Notes: generated by a model from the sequence alone, not told the origin. A stretch of 64,000 nt of DNA from Alcanivorax sp. (GCA_017794945.1 CP051239.1:1116001-1180000); one strand, 5' to 3'. Shown: positions 1 through 10,108, counted from the stretch's first letter. Numbers and translations are program-made.

Positions 1-262
1 AATCACGGATCAGCTGGTCCATGTCCGCGTCTTCGCCGAGGCGGGATTCCGGCTCGTCACCGAAACCGTCACGCAGACCGGCGACCATCGCGTCCAGGTC
101 CAGATTTTCCATGGCGCTCATTTGCTCAGCGCTGCGGAAGCCCAGCGCGTAGGACGCTTTCTGGTCTTCACTCTTGAGCTCCACGTCGGCGCTCTTGTCC
201 TTTTCTCCACCACAAGCCGCCAGCATCACGGTACCGGCGAGCACGATTGCGAACTTTTTCAT
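1..262 (-). CDS. FKBP-type peptidyl-prolyl isomerase lipoprotein, N-terminal part (cut by window edge)
   Basis: The first 87 codons of a gene whose 3' end lies outside the window. The product opens with MKKFAIVLAG and a lipobox LAAC with the lipidated Cys at residue 17, so it should be exported and anchored to a membrane. The next segment (SEDQKASYALGF, then a helical stretch ending in GEDADMDQLI) resembles the dimerisation domain that precedes the FKBP fold in FkpA/FklB/Mip proteins. The catalytic FKBP domain is not visible here, so the enzyme name rests on the N-terminal domain alone. A strong GGAGG at about 267-271 precedes the ATG at 262. Confidence 0.75.
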   Translation of the reverse strand, partial: MKKFAIVLAGTVMLAACGGEKDKSADVELKSEDQKASYALGFRSAEQMSAMENLDLDAMVAGLRDGFGDEPESRLGEDADMDQLIRD

Positions 263-283
263 TATGCCTCCATTGGCTTACGT

Positions 284-466
284 TTATTTTTTCTGCGCCG
301 GCGGTCCTTCCCCACGCATTTCCTTCGCGGTCATTACGGTCGGCGCTACTGCATGAACGGACTGCACCTCCACACCCGGCGGCGGAATCTGGCCATACTG
401 CCAGCTTCGCGTAGCGTCGCGCCAGCCAAAACAATGAAAGGTGCTCAGATAACGCCTGACCGCGTT
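284..466 (-). pseudogene. possible remnant of a small DUF4124-like protein
   Basis: An open frame of about 60 codons ends in TAA at 284-286, 21 bases before the FKBP start. It includes WRDATRSWQYGQIPPPGVEV, which has the look of a DUF4124 domain (W-x-D-A, aromatic, Y-G, P-P-P-G-V-E-V). No ATG, GTG or TTG precedes that segment after the in-frame stop at 467-469, so if it was a gene its 5' end has been lost or frameshifted. It could also be chance. Confidence 0.25.
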
Positions 467-629
467 TCACCGCGATTGGTTCCCTCGCCGGCCATCGGAT
501 ATCCCGGCCGGGCCTCCGATTCCCCGTCGAAGAGGGCTTCATTGTGCCTGTACGGAGGTTTCTGTCAAAAGCGGGATTCACGAAAACGTCCATCAGCGGG
601 TTATAGTGTTGGATAGGGGGCAAACCACT
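467..629. other. gene-free spacer between the divergent FKBP and ParA genes
   Basis: No convincing gene. It should carry the promoters for the minus-strand FKBP unit and for the plus-strand ParA gene. A weak -10-like TATAGT lies at 602-607 on the plus strand, without a clear -35. Confidence 0.4.
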
Positions 630-1376
630 ATGCCAAATAACAGTATCGACCCTACTCTGGCTCCAGCTTCCGCGCGTCGCGTGGCGCGTCAGGACGACCG
701 GCGCCTGGTGATCCTGGTCGCCAACAGCAAGGGCGGGTGCGGCAAGACCACGCTGGCCACCAACCTGGCCGCGTATTTCGCTCACTCCGGGCAGGCCGTG
801 ACGTTGCTGGATCTGGATCCGCAGCAGTCCGCCACCCAGTGGGTGCGGCTGCGCGAGGACCCGCGCGTGGAAGCGCTGGGCTGGCCGGCGGACGAGCCGG
901 TGTCGCTGGGCCGGCTGCAGGACCAGATGCAGAAGGCCCGCGACGTGGTGGTGATCGACTCCCCGGCGGGCATGGACCGCCATACCCTGGACCATGTGCT
1001 GCGCGTGTCGCAGATCGTGCTGATCCCGGTGCTGCCCAGCCCCATCGACATCCGCGCCACCACCCGCTTCGTGCAGAACGTGATGCTGGCGCCCAGCTAT
1101 CAGCGCCGCCCCCGACGCTTGGCGGTGATTGCCAACCGGGCGCGTACCCGCACGCGCACCTACGAAACCCTGCGCCAGTTTCTCGCCAGCCTGAAGATTC
1201 CCTACCTGATCACGCTGCGCGACGCCCAGCAGTACGTGCAGTCAATGAGCCACGGGGAAAGCATGCTTGATCAGAAAGACCCGCGGCATCAGGTGGACCA
1301 GCGGCACTGGCGGCTGATCGGCGAATGGCTGGAGGTGCAGCGGCACCTTATTCAGACACTGCCAGGCTTTCGCTGA
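630..1376 (+). CDS. orphan ParA/MinD-family ATPase
   Basis: A 248-residue P-loop ATPase of the ParA/Soj type. It has the deviant Walker A motif [14 protein letters not shown] near residue 32, with the signature lysine (K-G-G), and a Walker B-like VVVIDSPAG near residue 105. Such proteins form ATP-dependent dimers on DNA or membrane and position cargo. No ParB or centromere-like partner lies next to it, and it is not in the usual chromosomal parAB context, so the cargo is unknown. The ATG at 630 is preceded by a G-rich Shine-Dalgarno at 615-620; an upstream GTG at 606 is open in frame but lacks one. The 3' end overlaps the convergent gene at 1348 by 29 bases. Confidence 0.85.
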   Translation: MPNNSIDPTLAPASARRVARQDDRRLVILVANSKGGCGKTTLATNLAAYFAHSGQAVTLLDLDPQQSATQWVRLREDPRVEALGWPADEPVSLGRLQDQMQKARDVVVIDSPAGMDRHTLDHVLRVSQIVLIPVLPSPIDIRATTRFVQNVMLAPSYQRRPRRLAVIANRARTRTRTYETLRQFLASLKIPYLITLRDAQQYVQSMSHGESMLDQKDPRHQVDQRHWRLIGEWLEVQRHLIQTLPGFR

Positions 1377-1824
1377 GCGCCGCCAGCTCTTCCAGCCCGG
1401 CCTGCAGGCTCTCGCACTGCCCGGCTTCCGGCACCACCACGAACAACCAGCTCAGCGCCGACACCGACTGCCCGCCGGGCTGCGCCTGGGCCTGGCGGCT
1501 GAGTTGCTCCAGCAACAGACGCTCGCCTTCCAGTTCCGCTTCCTGAATCTGGCGTTTCAGCTCCACCGTGCCCTGCCCGTCCGCCGCGCGGCGGCGCACC
1601 GCGCGCAGCGGCCGCAGATAGTCGGCCTCGAACTGTTCCGCGTAGGCCAGCAGTCGACGGCCCAGGGCCGGGTCCGGCCGGCGCCCGGCGTCGCTGAGCC
1701 AGAGCGCGGTGAGCAGCACCGCCACCGGCACGCCGTGCTCGTCCTGCAGGCGCAGACACACCCGCTCGATACGCTTGTCGCGCCACAGCCGTAACGCGAA
1801 ACGCCACAATGGCGCCTCTTTCAT
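1348..1824 (-). CDS. TIGR02444 (DUF2390) family protein
   Basis: A 158-residue protein starting [14 protein letters not shown], with [15 protein letters not shown] near residue 40 and a long charged helix (about 95-125) rich in Glu, Gln and Arg. The opening and the LL-x-ALWL motif match the TIGR02444 family, which is conserved in gammaproteobacteria beside the ABC-F gene but has no assigned function. The ATG at 1824 was chosen because GGAGG lies about 6 bases upstream; the frame is open 30 codons further. It is divergent from the ABC-F gene and convergent with the ParA gene, overlapping it. Confidence 0.75.
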   Translation of the reverse strand: MKEAPLWRFALRLWRDKRIERVCLRLQDEHGVPVAVLLTALWLSDAGRRPDPALGRRLLAYAEQFEADYLRPLRAVRRRAADGQGTVELKRQIQEAELEGERLLLEQLSRQAQAQPGGQSVSALSWLFVVVPEAGQCESLQAGLEELAALSESLAVSE

Positions 1825-1927
1825 GGTGTCCTCCCGGGCGATCTCCGCCGCCGGCCCTTCTGTTATTCCGGCGCTTGCCATACACTGCGCCGGTCCGGAA
1901 TTCGCCGATCCCAAGGCCCCTTATACC

Positions 1928-3826
1928 ATGCTGTCCCTGGAACACATCAATTTGCGCCGCGGCCCGGAGCTGCTGCTCGAAGACGCCAGTTTCGTGCTGC
2001 ATAAAGGCACGCGCGTGGGCGTGGTGGGGCGCAACGGCAGCGGCAAGAGTTCGCTGTTCAAGCTGATCATGGGCGAACTGGAAAGCGACGGCGGCACCGT
2101 GCAGCGTCCCGCCGACTGGCGCTTCTCGATGATGGTGCAGGAAGTACCGGCACTGGCGCAGCCGGCGCTGGATTACGTGCTCGACGGCAACCGCGCGCTG
2201 CGGCACTGGGAGGCGGCCCTGGCCAAGGCCCAGGACAGCGACGACAACACCGGCATCGCCCGCGCCCACGCCGAACTGGACGCGCTGCGCGCCTGGGAGC
2301 AGCCGGCCCGCGCCGCCACGCTGCTGGCCGGCCTGGGCTTCTCGGACAGTCAGCAACAACAGCCGGTGAGCGCCTTTTCCGGCGGCTGGCGCATGCGTTT
2401 GAATCTGGCCCAGGTGCTGATCAGCGACGCCGACCTGATGCTGCTCGATGAGCCCACCAACCACCTGGATCTGGACGCCATTCTCTGGCTGCAGCAGTGG
2501 CTGGTGCAGCACCCCGGCGCCTTGATGTTGATCTCCCATGACCGCGCCTTCCTGGACGCCACCGTGTCGGAGATCCTGCATATCGAACACGGCCGCCTGA
2601 AACGCTACGCCGGCGACTATTCGGATTTCGAGCGTCAGCGTGCCGAGCAGCTGTCCCTGCAGCAGAAGCTGCACGACAAGCAGCAGGCGCAGGTGGCGCA
2701 CATGCAGAAGTTCATCGACCGCTTCCGCGCCAAGGCCACCAAGGCCAAAGCCGCGCAGAGCCGCATCAAGGCTCTGGAAAAGCTGGAGCGCATCGCCCCG
2801 GCCCACGTGGATTCCGGCTTCGAATTCGACTTCAAGACGCCTCTCAAACTGCCCAACCCCATGGTGCTGCTGGAGAACGCCGCCTGCGGCTACCAGGACA
2901 CCACCATCCTGAGCGCGGTCTCCATGAGCCTGCGCCCGGAATCGCGGGTCGGCCTGCTGGGCCCCAACGGCGCCGGCAAGTCCACGTTGATCCGCACCCT
3001 GATGGGCGAATTGCCGGCGCTCTCCGGCCACGTTCAGCGGGACCCGGACCTGAAGGTCGGCTACTTCCACCAGCAGCAGGTGGACCGGCTGGCCGCCGAC
3101 GAAAGCCCCTATCAGCTGCTCCACCGCCAGCACCCCAACTGGAGCGAGCAGCAGTTGCGCAACGAACTGGGGCGCTTCGGTTTCCACGGCGACAATGTGT
3201 TCGACCCGGTGGGCCGCTTTTCCGGCGGCGAAAAGGCGCGCCTGGGGCTGGCGCTGATCGTGCACCAGAAGCCCAGCCTGCTGCTGCTCGACGAGCCCGC
3301 CAACCACCTGGACCTGGACATGCGCGAAGCGCTGACCATGGCGCTGCAAAGCTTCGAGGGCGCGGTGGTGCTGGTGTCCCACGACCGCCATCTGCTGGAA
3401 ACCACGGTGGACGAATTCCAGCTGGTGGCCGAGGGCGGCGTGCGCCCGTTCGACGGCGACCTGGACGACTACGCCCGCTGGCTGCAACAGTCGCGCCGCG
3501 AGGCCAAGGCCCCCGCCGGCGACAACAAGACCGCCGGCAAGGACGACGCCAAGCAGCGCCGCCAGGACGCCGCCCGCCTGCGCGAACAGCTCAGACCGCT
3601 GAAGAAGGAAGTGGACAAGCTGGAGAAGCAACTGGACCGGCTGGGCACCGAACTGAGCGAGGTGGAAACCGCGCTGGGCGACGAAACCCTCTACACCGAC
3701 CCGGCCCGCAAAGGCGAGCTCAGCGAGTTACTGAGCCGTCAGGGCGACCTGAAAAGCCGCCACGAAGAGTCGGAGATGGCGCTTCTGGAAGCCATGCAGG
3801 CCCTGGAAGACGCCGAAACCGAATAG
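1928..3826 (+). CDS. yheS: ABC-F family ATPase (YheS/Uup type)
   Basis: A 632-residue protein with two ABC cassettes and no membrane segments. Cassette 1 has GRNGSGKSS, SGGWRMR and LLLDEPTNHLD; cassette 2 has GPNGAGKST, SGGEKAR and LLLDEPANHLDLD, with Ala where the motif usually has Thr. The linker (about residues 240-320) is long and charged, as in proteins that contact the ribosomal E site. The C-terminus (about 520-632) is a strongly charged coiled coil. ABC-F proteins act on translating ribosomes. Length and C-terminal helix fit YheS (637 residues in E. coli) better than EttA; Uup is the alternative. It ends at the base before the convergent DUF502 stop codon. Confidence 0.88.
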   Translation: MLSLEHINLRRGPELLLEDASFVLHKGTRVGVVGRNGSGKSSLFKLIMGELESDGGTVQRPADWRFSMMVQEVPALAQPALDYVLDGNRALRHWEAALAKAQDSDDNTGIARAHAELDALRAWEQPARAATLLAGLGFSDSQQQQPVSAFSGGWRMRLNLAQVLISDADLMLLDEPTNHLDLDAILWLQQWLVQHPGALMLISHDRAFLDATVSEILHIEHGRLKRYAGDYSDFERQRAEQLSLQQKLHDKQQAQVAHMQKFIDRFRAKATKAKAAQSRIKALEKLERIAPAHVDSGFEFDFKTPLKLPNPMVLLENAACGYQDTTILSAVSMSLRPESRVGLLGPNGAGKSTLIRTLMGELPALSGHVQRDPDLKVGYFHQQQVDRLAADESPYQLLHRQHPNWSEQQLRNELGRFGFHGDNVFDPVGRFSGGEKARLGLALIVHQKPSLLLLDEPANHLDLDMREALTMALQSFEGAVVLVSHDRHLLETTVDEFQLVAEGGVRPFDGDLDDYARWLQQSRREAKAPAGDNKTAGKDDAKQRRQDAARLREQLRPLKKEVDKLEKQLDRLGTELSEVETALGDETLYTDPARKGELSELLSRQGDLKSRHEESEMALLEAMQALEDAETE

Positions 3827-4444
3827 CTATTCCTTGCTGAGCAGCGCGGCGCTGCCGGCGCCGCAGGCCACCACGGTTTTCATCATCTGCTCCACCGGAA
3901 TGTCCGGCCGCCGCTCCACCAGGTCCTCATGGACGTGATAGATAAAGCCGGAAGTGGGGTTGGGGCCGGTGGGCACGAACACGGACAGATGGCCGTCCTC
4001 GTGACGGGAAGTGATCAAGCCCAGCACCGTGGCGGGCACCTGACGCCCGTACAGCCACACCCTCGCCACTTCGCCGCGCATCAGGCTGTCCTGGCTGCCA
4101 CCGAACAGTTGCATGGTCACTTCCTTGACCAGCCGGTACCCCGGCAGGCGCTCCATGCCGCGCTTCTCCAGTTTTTGCCACAGCCAGCTGCCCAGGCTGG
4201 TGGCCACCAGGGTGCCGACCAGAAAGCAGAACACCACCAGCACCGCCACCACCACCCAGTCGGCGGCGAACTTGGGCAGCCCGAAGAAACGCACCACCAG
4301 GCCGGTGAACGGCGCGATCAAACCGGTGGCGGCGTCGTAAATCCATTTAAAGAAGAACGCGATGATGGAGATGGGCAACAGAATCAGCAGCCCGCCCAAC
4401 AGCGACTTTCGGATAAAGAACCAGATACGGTTATCGTTTTCCAT
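3827..4444 (-). CDS. DUF502 family inner-membrane protein
   Basis: A 205-residue protein with two N-terminal membrane segments (LLGGLLILLPISIIAFFFKW at about 15-34; WVVVAVLVVFCFLVGTLVA at about 63-82) followed by a soluble domain with VFVPTGPNPTSGF near residue 155. Both the LPI segment and the P-T-x-P-N-P-T-S-G motif are typical of DUF502, a widespread family of unknown function. It lies 29 bases after greB on the same strand, so it is probably the last gene of the hipA-hipB-greB-DUF502 unit. Confidence 0.85.
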   Translation of the reverse strand: MENDNRIWFFIRKSLLGGLLILLPISIIAFFFKWIYDAATGLIAPFTGLVVRFFGLPKFAADWVVVAVLVVFCFLVGTLVATSLGSWLWQKLEKRGMERLPGYRLVKEVTMQLFGGSQDSLMRGEVARVWLYGRQVPATVLGLITSRHEDGHLSVFVPTGPNPTSGFIYHVHEDLVERRPDIPVEQMMKTVVACGAGSAALLSKE

Positions 4445-4473
4445 GGGCGCGCGGCGGCTCCGTTGCCGGGGTT

Positions 4474-4971
4474 TCAGGAATACCAGATTCGGTTGACGTA
4501 GAGACAGCGTTCGCCGTTCGGGGTTCGCACCCAGGCCTCGTCGTCCACCCGCTTACCAAGCAAGGCCCGCGCCAGTGGCGCGTCGACACTGATCTCGCCA
4601 CGGCTGCCGTCGGCCTCGTCAGGGCCCACCAGGCGGAAGCGCTCGACCTTGCCGTCGTCGTCCTCCACTTCCACCCAGGCGCCGAAGAACACCTTCCCGG
4701 TATCCTCCGGCGCCCGCTCGACCACGTTCATGCCGTCCAGACGCTTGCTCAGGAAACGGATGCGCCGGTCGATTTCGCGAAGCTGCTTCTTGCCGTAAAT
4801 ATACTCGGCATTCTCCGAGCGGTCGCCCTGGGCGGCGGCCTCCTGCACCGACTTGGTGATCGGCGGCCGCTCTTCCTTCCAGAGCCGCTGCAGCTCTTCG
4901 TTAAGACGCCGGTAACCCTCCGGCGTGATGTATTTGGAGGCGGGTTTGCCTTTCGGTCGCCAACGGCCCAT
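4474..4971 (-). CDS. greB: transcript cleavage factor GreB
   Basis: A 165-residue protein. GreB inserts its coiled coil into the secondary channel of RNA polymerase and stimulates cleavage of backtracked RNA. The N-terminal half is the antiparallel coiled coil with the acidic tip (QGDRSENAEYIYGKKQLREID, about residues 48-68), where D and E are the catalytic acidic residues. The C-terminal half is the FKBP-like Gre domain. Residues 1-12 with K-P-A-S-K-Y-I-T-P favour GreB over GreA. The ATG lies only three bases after the hipB stop, with a GGGAG Shine-Dalgarno inside the hipB end, so it is probably cotranscribed with hipAB. Confidence 0.93.
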   Translation of the reverse strand: MGRWRPKGKPASKYITPEGYRRLNEELQRLWKEERPPITKSVQEAAAQGDRSENAEYIYGKKQLREIDRRIRFLSKRLDGMNVVERAPEDTGKVFFGAWVEVEDDDGKVERFRLVGPDEADGSRGEISVDAPLARALLGKRVDDEAWVRTPNGERCLYVNRIWYS

Positions 4972-4974
4972 GGG

Positions 4975-5283
4975 TTACTCCCTTCCCTGTATCAATCGTG
5001 GCGCTCGGGACGACACCACCGCGAGCTTGAGCCCGAACGGCGCCAGTAATTTCTCCACGGTGCCCAGAGTGGGGTTGCCGCGGCCCTGTTCAATATCCTG
5101 AATCACTCGCGCGGACACGCCGGTGAGTCGACTGTATTCACTCAAGGTGAAGCGCAGCTCGCCGCGCAGCAGAGAGACCACCTGGTCCACCGACAGCTCC
5201 GGTCTGGCCTGGATGTGGCTCAGCACTTCGCGACGCCGTTCGACCTGCTCCGCCGGGCTCATTTGGGCGTAGCGCTTATCCAT
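4975..5283 (-). CDS. hipB: HipB-like antitoxin, XRE-type helix-turn-helix
   Basis: A 102-residue protein with an XRE helix-turn-helix at about residues 45-85 (LSEYSRLTGVSARVIQDIEQ, then GNPTLGTVEKLLAPFGLKL), the usual HipB pattern. As antitoxin it should bind HipA and repress its own operon. It starts within the 3' end of hipA (overlap 5276-5283) and ends three bases before greB. The N-terminal 35 residues are charged and helical. The gene order, toxin before antitoxin, is reversed compared with E. coli hipBA. Confidence 0.85.
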   Translation of the reverse strand: MDKRYAQMSPAEQVERRREVLSHIQARPELSVDQVVSLLRGELRFTLSEYSRLTGVSARVIQDIEQGRGNPTLGTVEKLLAPFGLKLAVVSSRAPRLIQGRE

Positions 5284-6571
5284 GCAGACGCTCCAGTTGG
5301 TCCGCCAGTTTCAGAATACCCGGTCGCAGCCTTGCCACCAGGTCCGCGTCCACGCCGAGCAGGCCCATGCGTTGTGGCAGCCCCCGCAGACAGGGCGCCA
5401 TGTCCCGCAGTGCGCGTCGCAACAGGCCGGCCTCCAGGTTGCCCGCCGCCGCCAACGCTTCCGTGACGTCCTGCCAGTCCGGCTGCCCGCCGTTATCGGC
5501 GTGCCAACGGCTCTGCCGGGCGATCCCGTCCGGGTGCAGAAACATGGGCGCGAAATCGAACACCGGGGTCAACGCGATACGGCCATCCTGATACCGGGCG
5601 ATGGCCGTATTGCGGGCGTGGTTGTCTTTGTTACCCAACGCCAGATTGGCGACGTCACGCTTAAGGTATTCAATGATTTCCGTTTGCGGATCGGTGACCA
5701 CCTCGGCCAGAGCCCGGCAGGCGTCTTCATGCTGCAAACCGAGACCGAAGCCTGCCCGGCCACATAACGAAGCGAGACTCTCCTGGGCGATCCGCTGCAC
5801 GCCGCCACCATCAACGCCGCGGTCGAAACGCGGGATGAACAGCGTGCGTCCGTGCATCTCCAGAGCGCCGTGAACGCGCAGGCCCAACGCCCGGGCCAAC
5901 GCCATATAAAGGGCCTCAGCGCGCAGGATGGCTTCCAGGTCCCGGTCCGTGCCGCGCTGGAATTTGACCAACCAATGACGCCGGGCACGGCTGTCCTCCA
6001 AGGTATGATCCAAATAAAGCAGGCCGTTGTCGGCCTCGGTAAGCAGAATCTTCGGCCACTCACCCTGGACACCGGAGGAACCGGCCACGAACAGGCCGTG
6101 CCCGGCCAGATGCTCCACGAAATCTTCATGGCGGCCCGCCACTTCGTCAAAGCGGAACCCGCGTGCCGGACCGGCCTGCCCCTCGGCCAGCCAGTCCCAG
6201 GCTTCCTTGATGCGCAAGTTGCCAATCGGATTGCCGGCGCCGGCCCTCAGCAACGGCCAGTCCCCACTGGCTTCAACGGTGGCCGGCTGGTCCAACTGGC
6301 GCAGTAACTCCTGTCGCCCGTAGCCTTGTGGCAACACGTCCAACAGCCAGGCCGGCCAGGTGTCCTGGTCATCAATTTCCAGGGATACGGGAAAACGAAC
6401 CCCACAGGCCGCGGCGTCACGACGCCCCAGATAATCCAGAGCGTAATCCGGCAAGTAGGTGGTGTAGGTGGGCGTGCGCCAACCCTGGTGTTCGGGGCCG
6501 GCCAGGCTGATCACCGCCGCGTCCCGCCACGCTCCGCCTACAAAGATCTGTGCTGTACACTTATTATCCAT
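5276..6571 (-). CDS. hipA: HipA-like serine/threonine kinase toxin
   Basis: A 431-residue protein. HipA kinases phosphorylate an aminoacyl-tRNA synthetase or a related target and cause growth arrest. Seen here: an SSGVQGEWPKILL loop near residue 165 that corresponds to the autophosphorylated glycine-rich loop, a lysine in HWLVKF for nucleotide binding, the catalytic motif LGNKDNHARN near residue 318, and the metal-binding DFAPM that takes the place of DFG. All core catalytic residues are present. The start at 6571 is followed by an overlapping hipB. The 27 bases upstream hold a possible -10 (TATAGT, minus strand), and the inverted repeats at 6598-6632 are candidate HipB operators. The target is not predictable from sequence. 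Confidence 0.87.
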   Translation of the reverse strand: MDNKCTAQIFVGGAWRDAAVISLAGPEHQGWRTPTYTTYLPDYALDYLGRRDAAACGVRFPVSLEIDDQDTWPAWLLDVLPQGYGRQELLRQLDQPATVEASGDWPLLRAGAGNPIGNLRIKEAWDWLAEGQAGPARGFRFDEVAGRHEDFVEHLAGHGLFVAGSSGVQGEWPKILLTEADNGLLYLDHTLEDSRARRHWLVKFQRGTDRDLEAILRAEALYMALARALGLRVHGALEMHGRTLFIPRFDRGVDGGGVQRIAQESLASLCGRAGFGLGLQHEDACRALAEVVTDPQTEIIEYLKRDVANLALGNKDNHARNTAIARYQDGRIALTPVFDFAPMFLHPDGIARQSRWHADNGGQPDWQDVTEALAAAGNLEAGLLRRALRDMAPCLRGLPQRMGLLGVDADLVARLRPGILKLADQLERLHG

Positions 6572-6597
6572 TTCCGCACTATATCACCATATTGGAC

Positions 6598-7742
<1,145 letters not shown>

Positions 7743-7747
7743 TTGTT

Positions 7748-7861
7748 GTAGGAGCGGGCCCCGCCCGCGAAAGGGAGCGAAGCTCCCGGCGGGATACCGG
7801 AGCGCTCTGGCATCCTGCCGGCCGGCTTTGCCGGCCTTCCGCGGGCAAGGCCCGCTCCCAC
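7748..7861. repeat. REP-type composite palindrome (BIME-like) between hemB and the TonB receptor
   Basis: Four hairpins in a row: GCGGGC-ccc-GCCCGC (7754-7768), GGGAGC-gaa-GCTCCC (7773-7787), GGCCGGC-ttt-GCCGGCC (7820-7836) and GCGGGC-aag-GCCCGC (7841-7855). The outer ends, GTAGGAGCGGGC and its inverse GCCCGCTCCCAC, are the Pseudomonas-type REP head in inverted orientation. It sits between two convergent genes and probably stops or stabilises both transcripts. Confidence 0.75.
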
Positions 7862-7864
7862 AAG

Positions 7865-9949
7865 TCAGAAGTTGTAGCTCGCCTCGCCGAGGATCACGCG
7901 GCGTTCGCCGAAGCCGCAGTCCAATCCTTCGGCACGGCACCAGGATATGTACTCTTTGTCGGCCAGGTTCTTGCCGGTCAGGGTGAAGTCCCAGGGCCCG
8001 GTGGCGTAACCAACCATGGCGTCATAAAGCGTGTAGGACGGCACTTCCGGTCCGCCGCCGGCGCCTACGGTGTCGCCCACATAGCGAACCCCGGCGCCGA
8101 AGCGAAAGCCGTTTTCCATCTCATACTTTCCCCAGGTGGACGCTACTTTTTCGGCCACATAGGGCAGGCGCTCCCCGCTTTCATCGTCCTTGGCGTTCAG
8201 GTCGGTGTAGTTGGCCAGCACACTGAAGTTGCCGAAGCGCTTCTTCACCGACACTTCCCATCCGTCCACCACGGCACCCGTCTGATCCACTTCCTGCGGG
8301 GAACCGGCTGGGACAACGCGGTTGGTTTCCTCAATATCGAACCAGGCGGCGGTAACGGACAAATCGTGCTCGCGGGACAGGTACTTAGCACCCACTTCCC
8401 GTTGCTCGCCGGTGGTGGGGTCCAGGGATTGACCGTTGGACACCCCCAAGTTCGGCGTAAAGGACTCGGAGTAACTGACGTACGGCGACACGCCAAAGTC
8501 GAAACGATACATCAGACCGAGACGCCCGGTAGTGGCGTGGTCGTCCTTGTCCGTATCAACGCCGTTAACCCCAAGGGTCGTGCTGGTGGTGTCGTCATAG
8601 CGCAGGGCACCGGACACCACGACCCGATCGATTTCCATATGGTCGATTAAATAGACACCGGTCTGCTTGAGCTCGTTGTCCGGTTGATCCTCAGGATCGA
8701 GAACCGCGTAATTCACGTTGCCATACTCAGGGTTGTAAACATTGATGGGCGTGCCCTGTCCCCGGCCCTGGAAGTAATTATTCTCGGTCCACAAGGCATC
8801 CTGGCGATCCAGCCCGATTGCCAGGTTGTGACGGGTCGGCCCCCATACCGGCGTCCCTTCGAGTCGCATGTCGAAGTTCAGTATCTCGGTACCTTTGTCG
8901 GTCATATAGATGGTACGCGCCAGAGTACCATCGGGCTGCGGGTTCAGCGGCGAAATGGCCGCCCAATGCTCACGGATTTCCACCTCGGTTTCCGTGTAGC
9001 GGCCGGTGGCGGCGAAGCCCCATTGGTCATTAAGACGGTGGTCCACGAATAGCGTGGCTTCATCCTTGCTGCGATCATAGCGGTCCCAATCCGGTTCGCC
9101 GACGAAGGTCTCGCTACCTATGTCACCCATTGGAGCAGGATCGATGGTGCCCCTGGACGGCAGGAACTGCGCGGAAACCTGCCCACTGTCGGCCTGACTG
9201 TTCAAAAGCAGCGTCACGGTGGTGTCGTCGGTGGGTAGCCAGGTCAGCGACGGCGCGAAGACATAACCGTCGTTGTCGACGTAATCCACCTGGGTACCGC
9301 TATCACGCTTGAGAGCCACCAGGCGGTAGAGCAGCTTGCCGTCTTCGGAAAGGGGGCCGGTCACGTCGGCGGCAACCTGCTTATGATCGAAAGAGCCGAC
9401 CTGGGCCTGCAGCTCACCCTGCTTCTGCGCTTTCGGCAGCTTGGAGACCGCGTTGACGATACCGCCCAGCTCCGCTTGCCCGTACAGCACTGATGAAGGG
9501 CCTTTCAGTATCTCCACGCTCTCCAGTGCATAGATGTTGGGCCGCACGCCAGTGTAATTGCCATAGCTGGCACGCAGGCCGTCCAGGTACTGGGAAGGCT
9601 CCAGGCCCCGCACCTTGGCGGAGTCACCGCGCGTATCAAAGCCGAAATTGCCGGCGTGGACCCCGGAGCTGTAGAGCAGCGCATCCTGGATATTCTTGGC
9701 GCCGGTGTCCTCCATCAGCTCCCGGTCCACGGTCTCGATGGAGAACGGCTGGCGCTCCACCGGTACGTCCAGCTTGCCGGTGGAGGCCGGCTTGTCGACG
9801 TTGATATAGCCGTCATCGGCGGGCCCCTCGGCGCCCACTTCCACCGGCGCCAGGGTGCCGGCATTATTCTGCTGCTGGGCGGCGGCCAGAGCCGGCGCGG
9901 TCAGCAGCGTGATCAGCGCCGCGGCGGCGGCGAAGTCTTGATTGCGCAT
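7865..9949 (-). CDS. TonB-dependent ferric-siderophore receptor
   Basis: A 694-residue outer-membrane receptor. A signal peptide (about 1-25, ending APALAAAQQQ) is followed by a plug domain (VERQPFSIETVDRELMEDTG near residue 55, then the SSVLYGQAELGGIVN motif near 145) and a beta-barrel ending in YNF. The terminal SWCRAEGLDCGFGERR with two Cys is common in FhuA/FpvA-like hydroxamate-type receptors. There is no STN signalling domain. Start at ATG 9949 (MRNQDFAAAA) with GGGGAA upstream. A Fur-box cluster lies 42 bases upstream, so it should be iron-repressed. The siderophore is unknown. Confidence 0.88.
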   Translation of the reverse strand: MRNQDFAAAAALITLLTAPALAAAQQQNNAGTLAPVEVGAEGPADDGYINVDKPASTGKLDVPVERQPFSIETVDRELMEDTGAKNIQDALLYSSGVHAGNFGFDTRGDSAKVRGLEPSQYLDGLRASYGNYTGVRPNIYALESVEILKGPSSVLYGQAELGGIVNAVSKLPKAQKQGELQAQVGSFDHKQVAADVTGPLSEDGKLLYRLVALKRDSGTQVDYVDNDGYVFAPSLTWLPTDDTTVTLLLNSQADSGQVSAQFLPSRGTIDPAPMGDIGSETFVGEPDWDRYDRSKDEATLFVDHRLNDQWGFAATGRYTETEVEIREHWAAISPLNPQPDGTLARTIYMTDKGTEILNFDMRLEGTPVWGPTRHNLAIGLDRQDALWTENNYFQGRGQGTPINVYNPEYGNVNYAVLDPEDQPDNELKQTGVYLIDHMEIDRVVVSGALRYDDTTSTTLGVNGVDTDKDDHATTGRLGLMYRFDFGVSPYVSYSESFTPNLGVSNGQSLDPTTGEQREVGAKYLSREHDLSVTAAWFDIEETNRVVPAGSPQEVDQTGAVVDGWEVSVKKRFGNFSVLANYTDLNAKDDESGERLPYVAEKVASTWGKYEMENGFRFGAGVRYVGDTVGAGGGPEVPSYTLYDAMVGYATGPWDFTLTGKNLADKEYISWCRAEGLDCGFGERRVILGEASYNF

Positions 9950-9990
9950 GAAGTTTCCCCAGGATTGATACTTGGCTCGACAGGCCACTA

Positions 9991-10020
9991 ACGATAATCG
10001 TTCGCATTATACTTATCATT
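9991..10020 (-). promoter_or_regulatory. Fur-box cluster of the TonB receptor gene
   Basis: The plus strand reads acGATAATCGTTCGCATTAT followed by acTTATCATT; on the minus strand AATGATAAG, TATAATG and CGATTATCG overlap, the usual pattern of tiled 7-1-7 Fur sites. It lies just upstream of the receptor start and also within the divergent ppk region. Confidence 0.75.
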
Positions 10021-10042
10021 CCTGGCAAGTGAAGAGGCATCC

Positions 10043-10071
10043 TTGTCATCCTCTTGTCATGCTAATGTCAT
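10043..10071 (+). promoter_or_regulatory. PhoB (Pho) box array upstream of ppk1
   Basis: Three direct repeats TTGTCAT (10043-10049), TTGTCAT (10054-10060) and ATGTCAT (10065-10071) with an exact 11-base period match the tandem TGTCA units of PhoB boxes. The array ends 37 bases before the ppk1 ATG, so the gene should be induced by phosphate starvation. Confidence 0.8.
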
Positions 10072-10108
10072 CCAATAGGTCCTTCCGCATCCAAGCTCAG
10101 GACTCGCA

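Noticed and set aside
1352-3631. Very long open frame antisense to the ABC-F gene
   Set aside because: It mirrors the GC-rich codons of the intact ABC-F gene; the translation is low-complexity without recognisable motifs.
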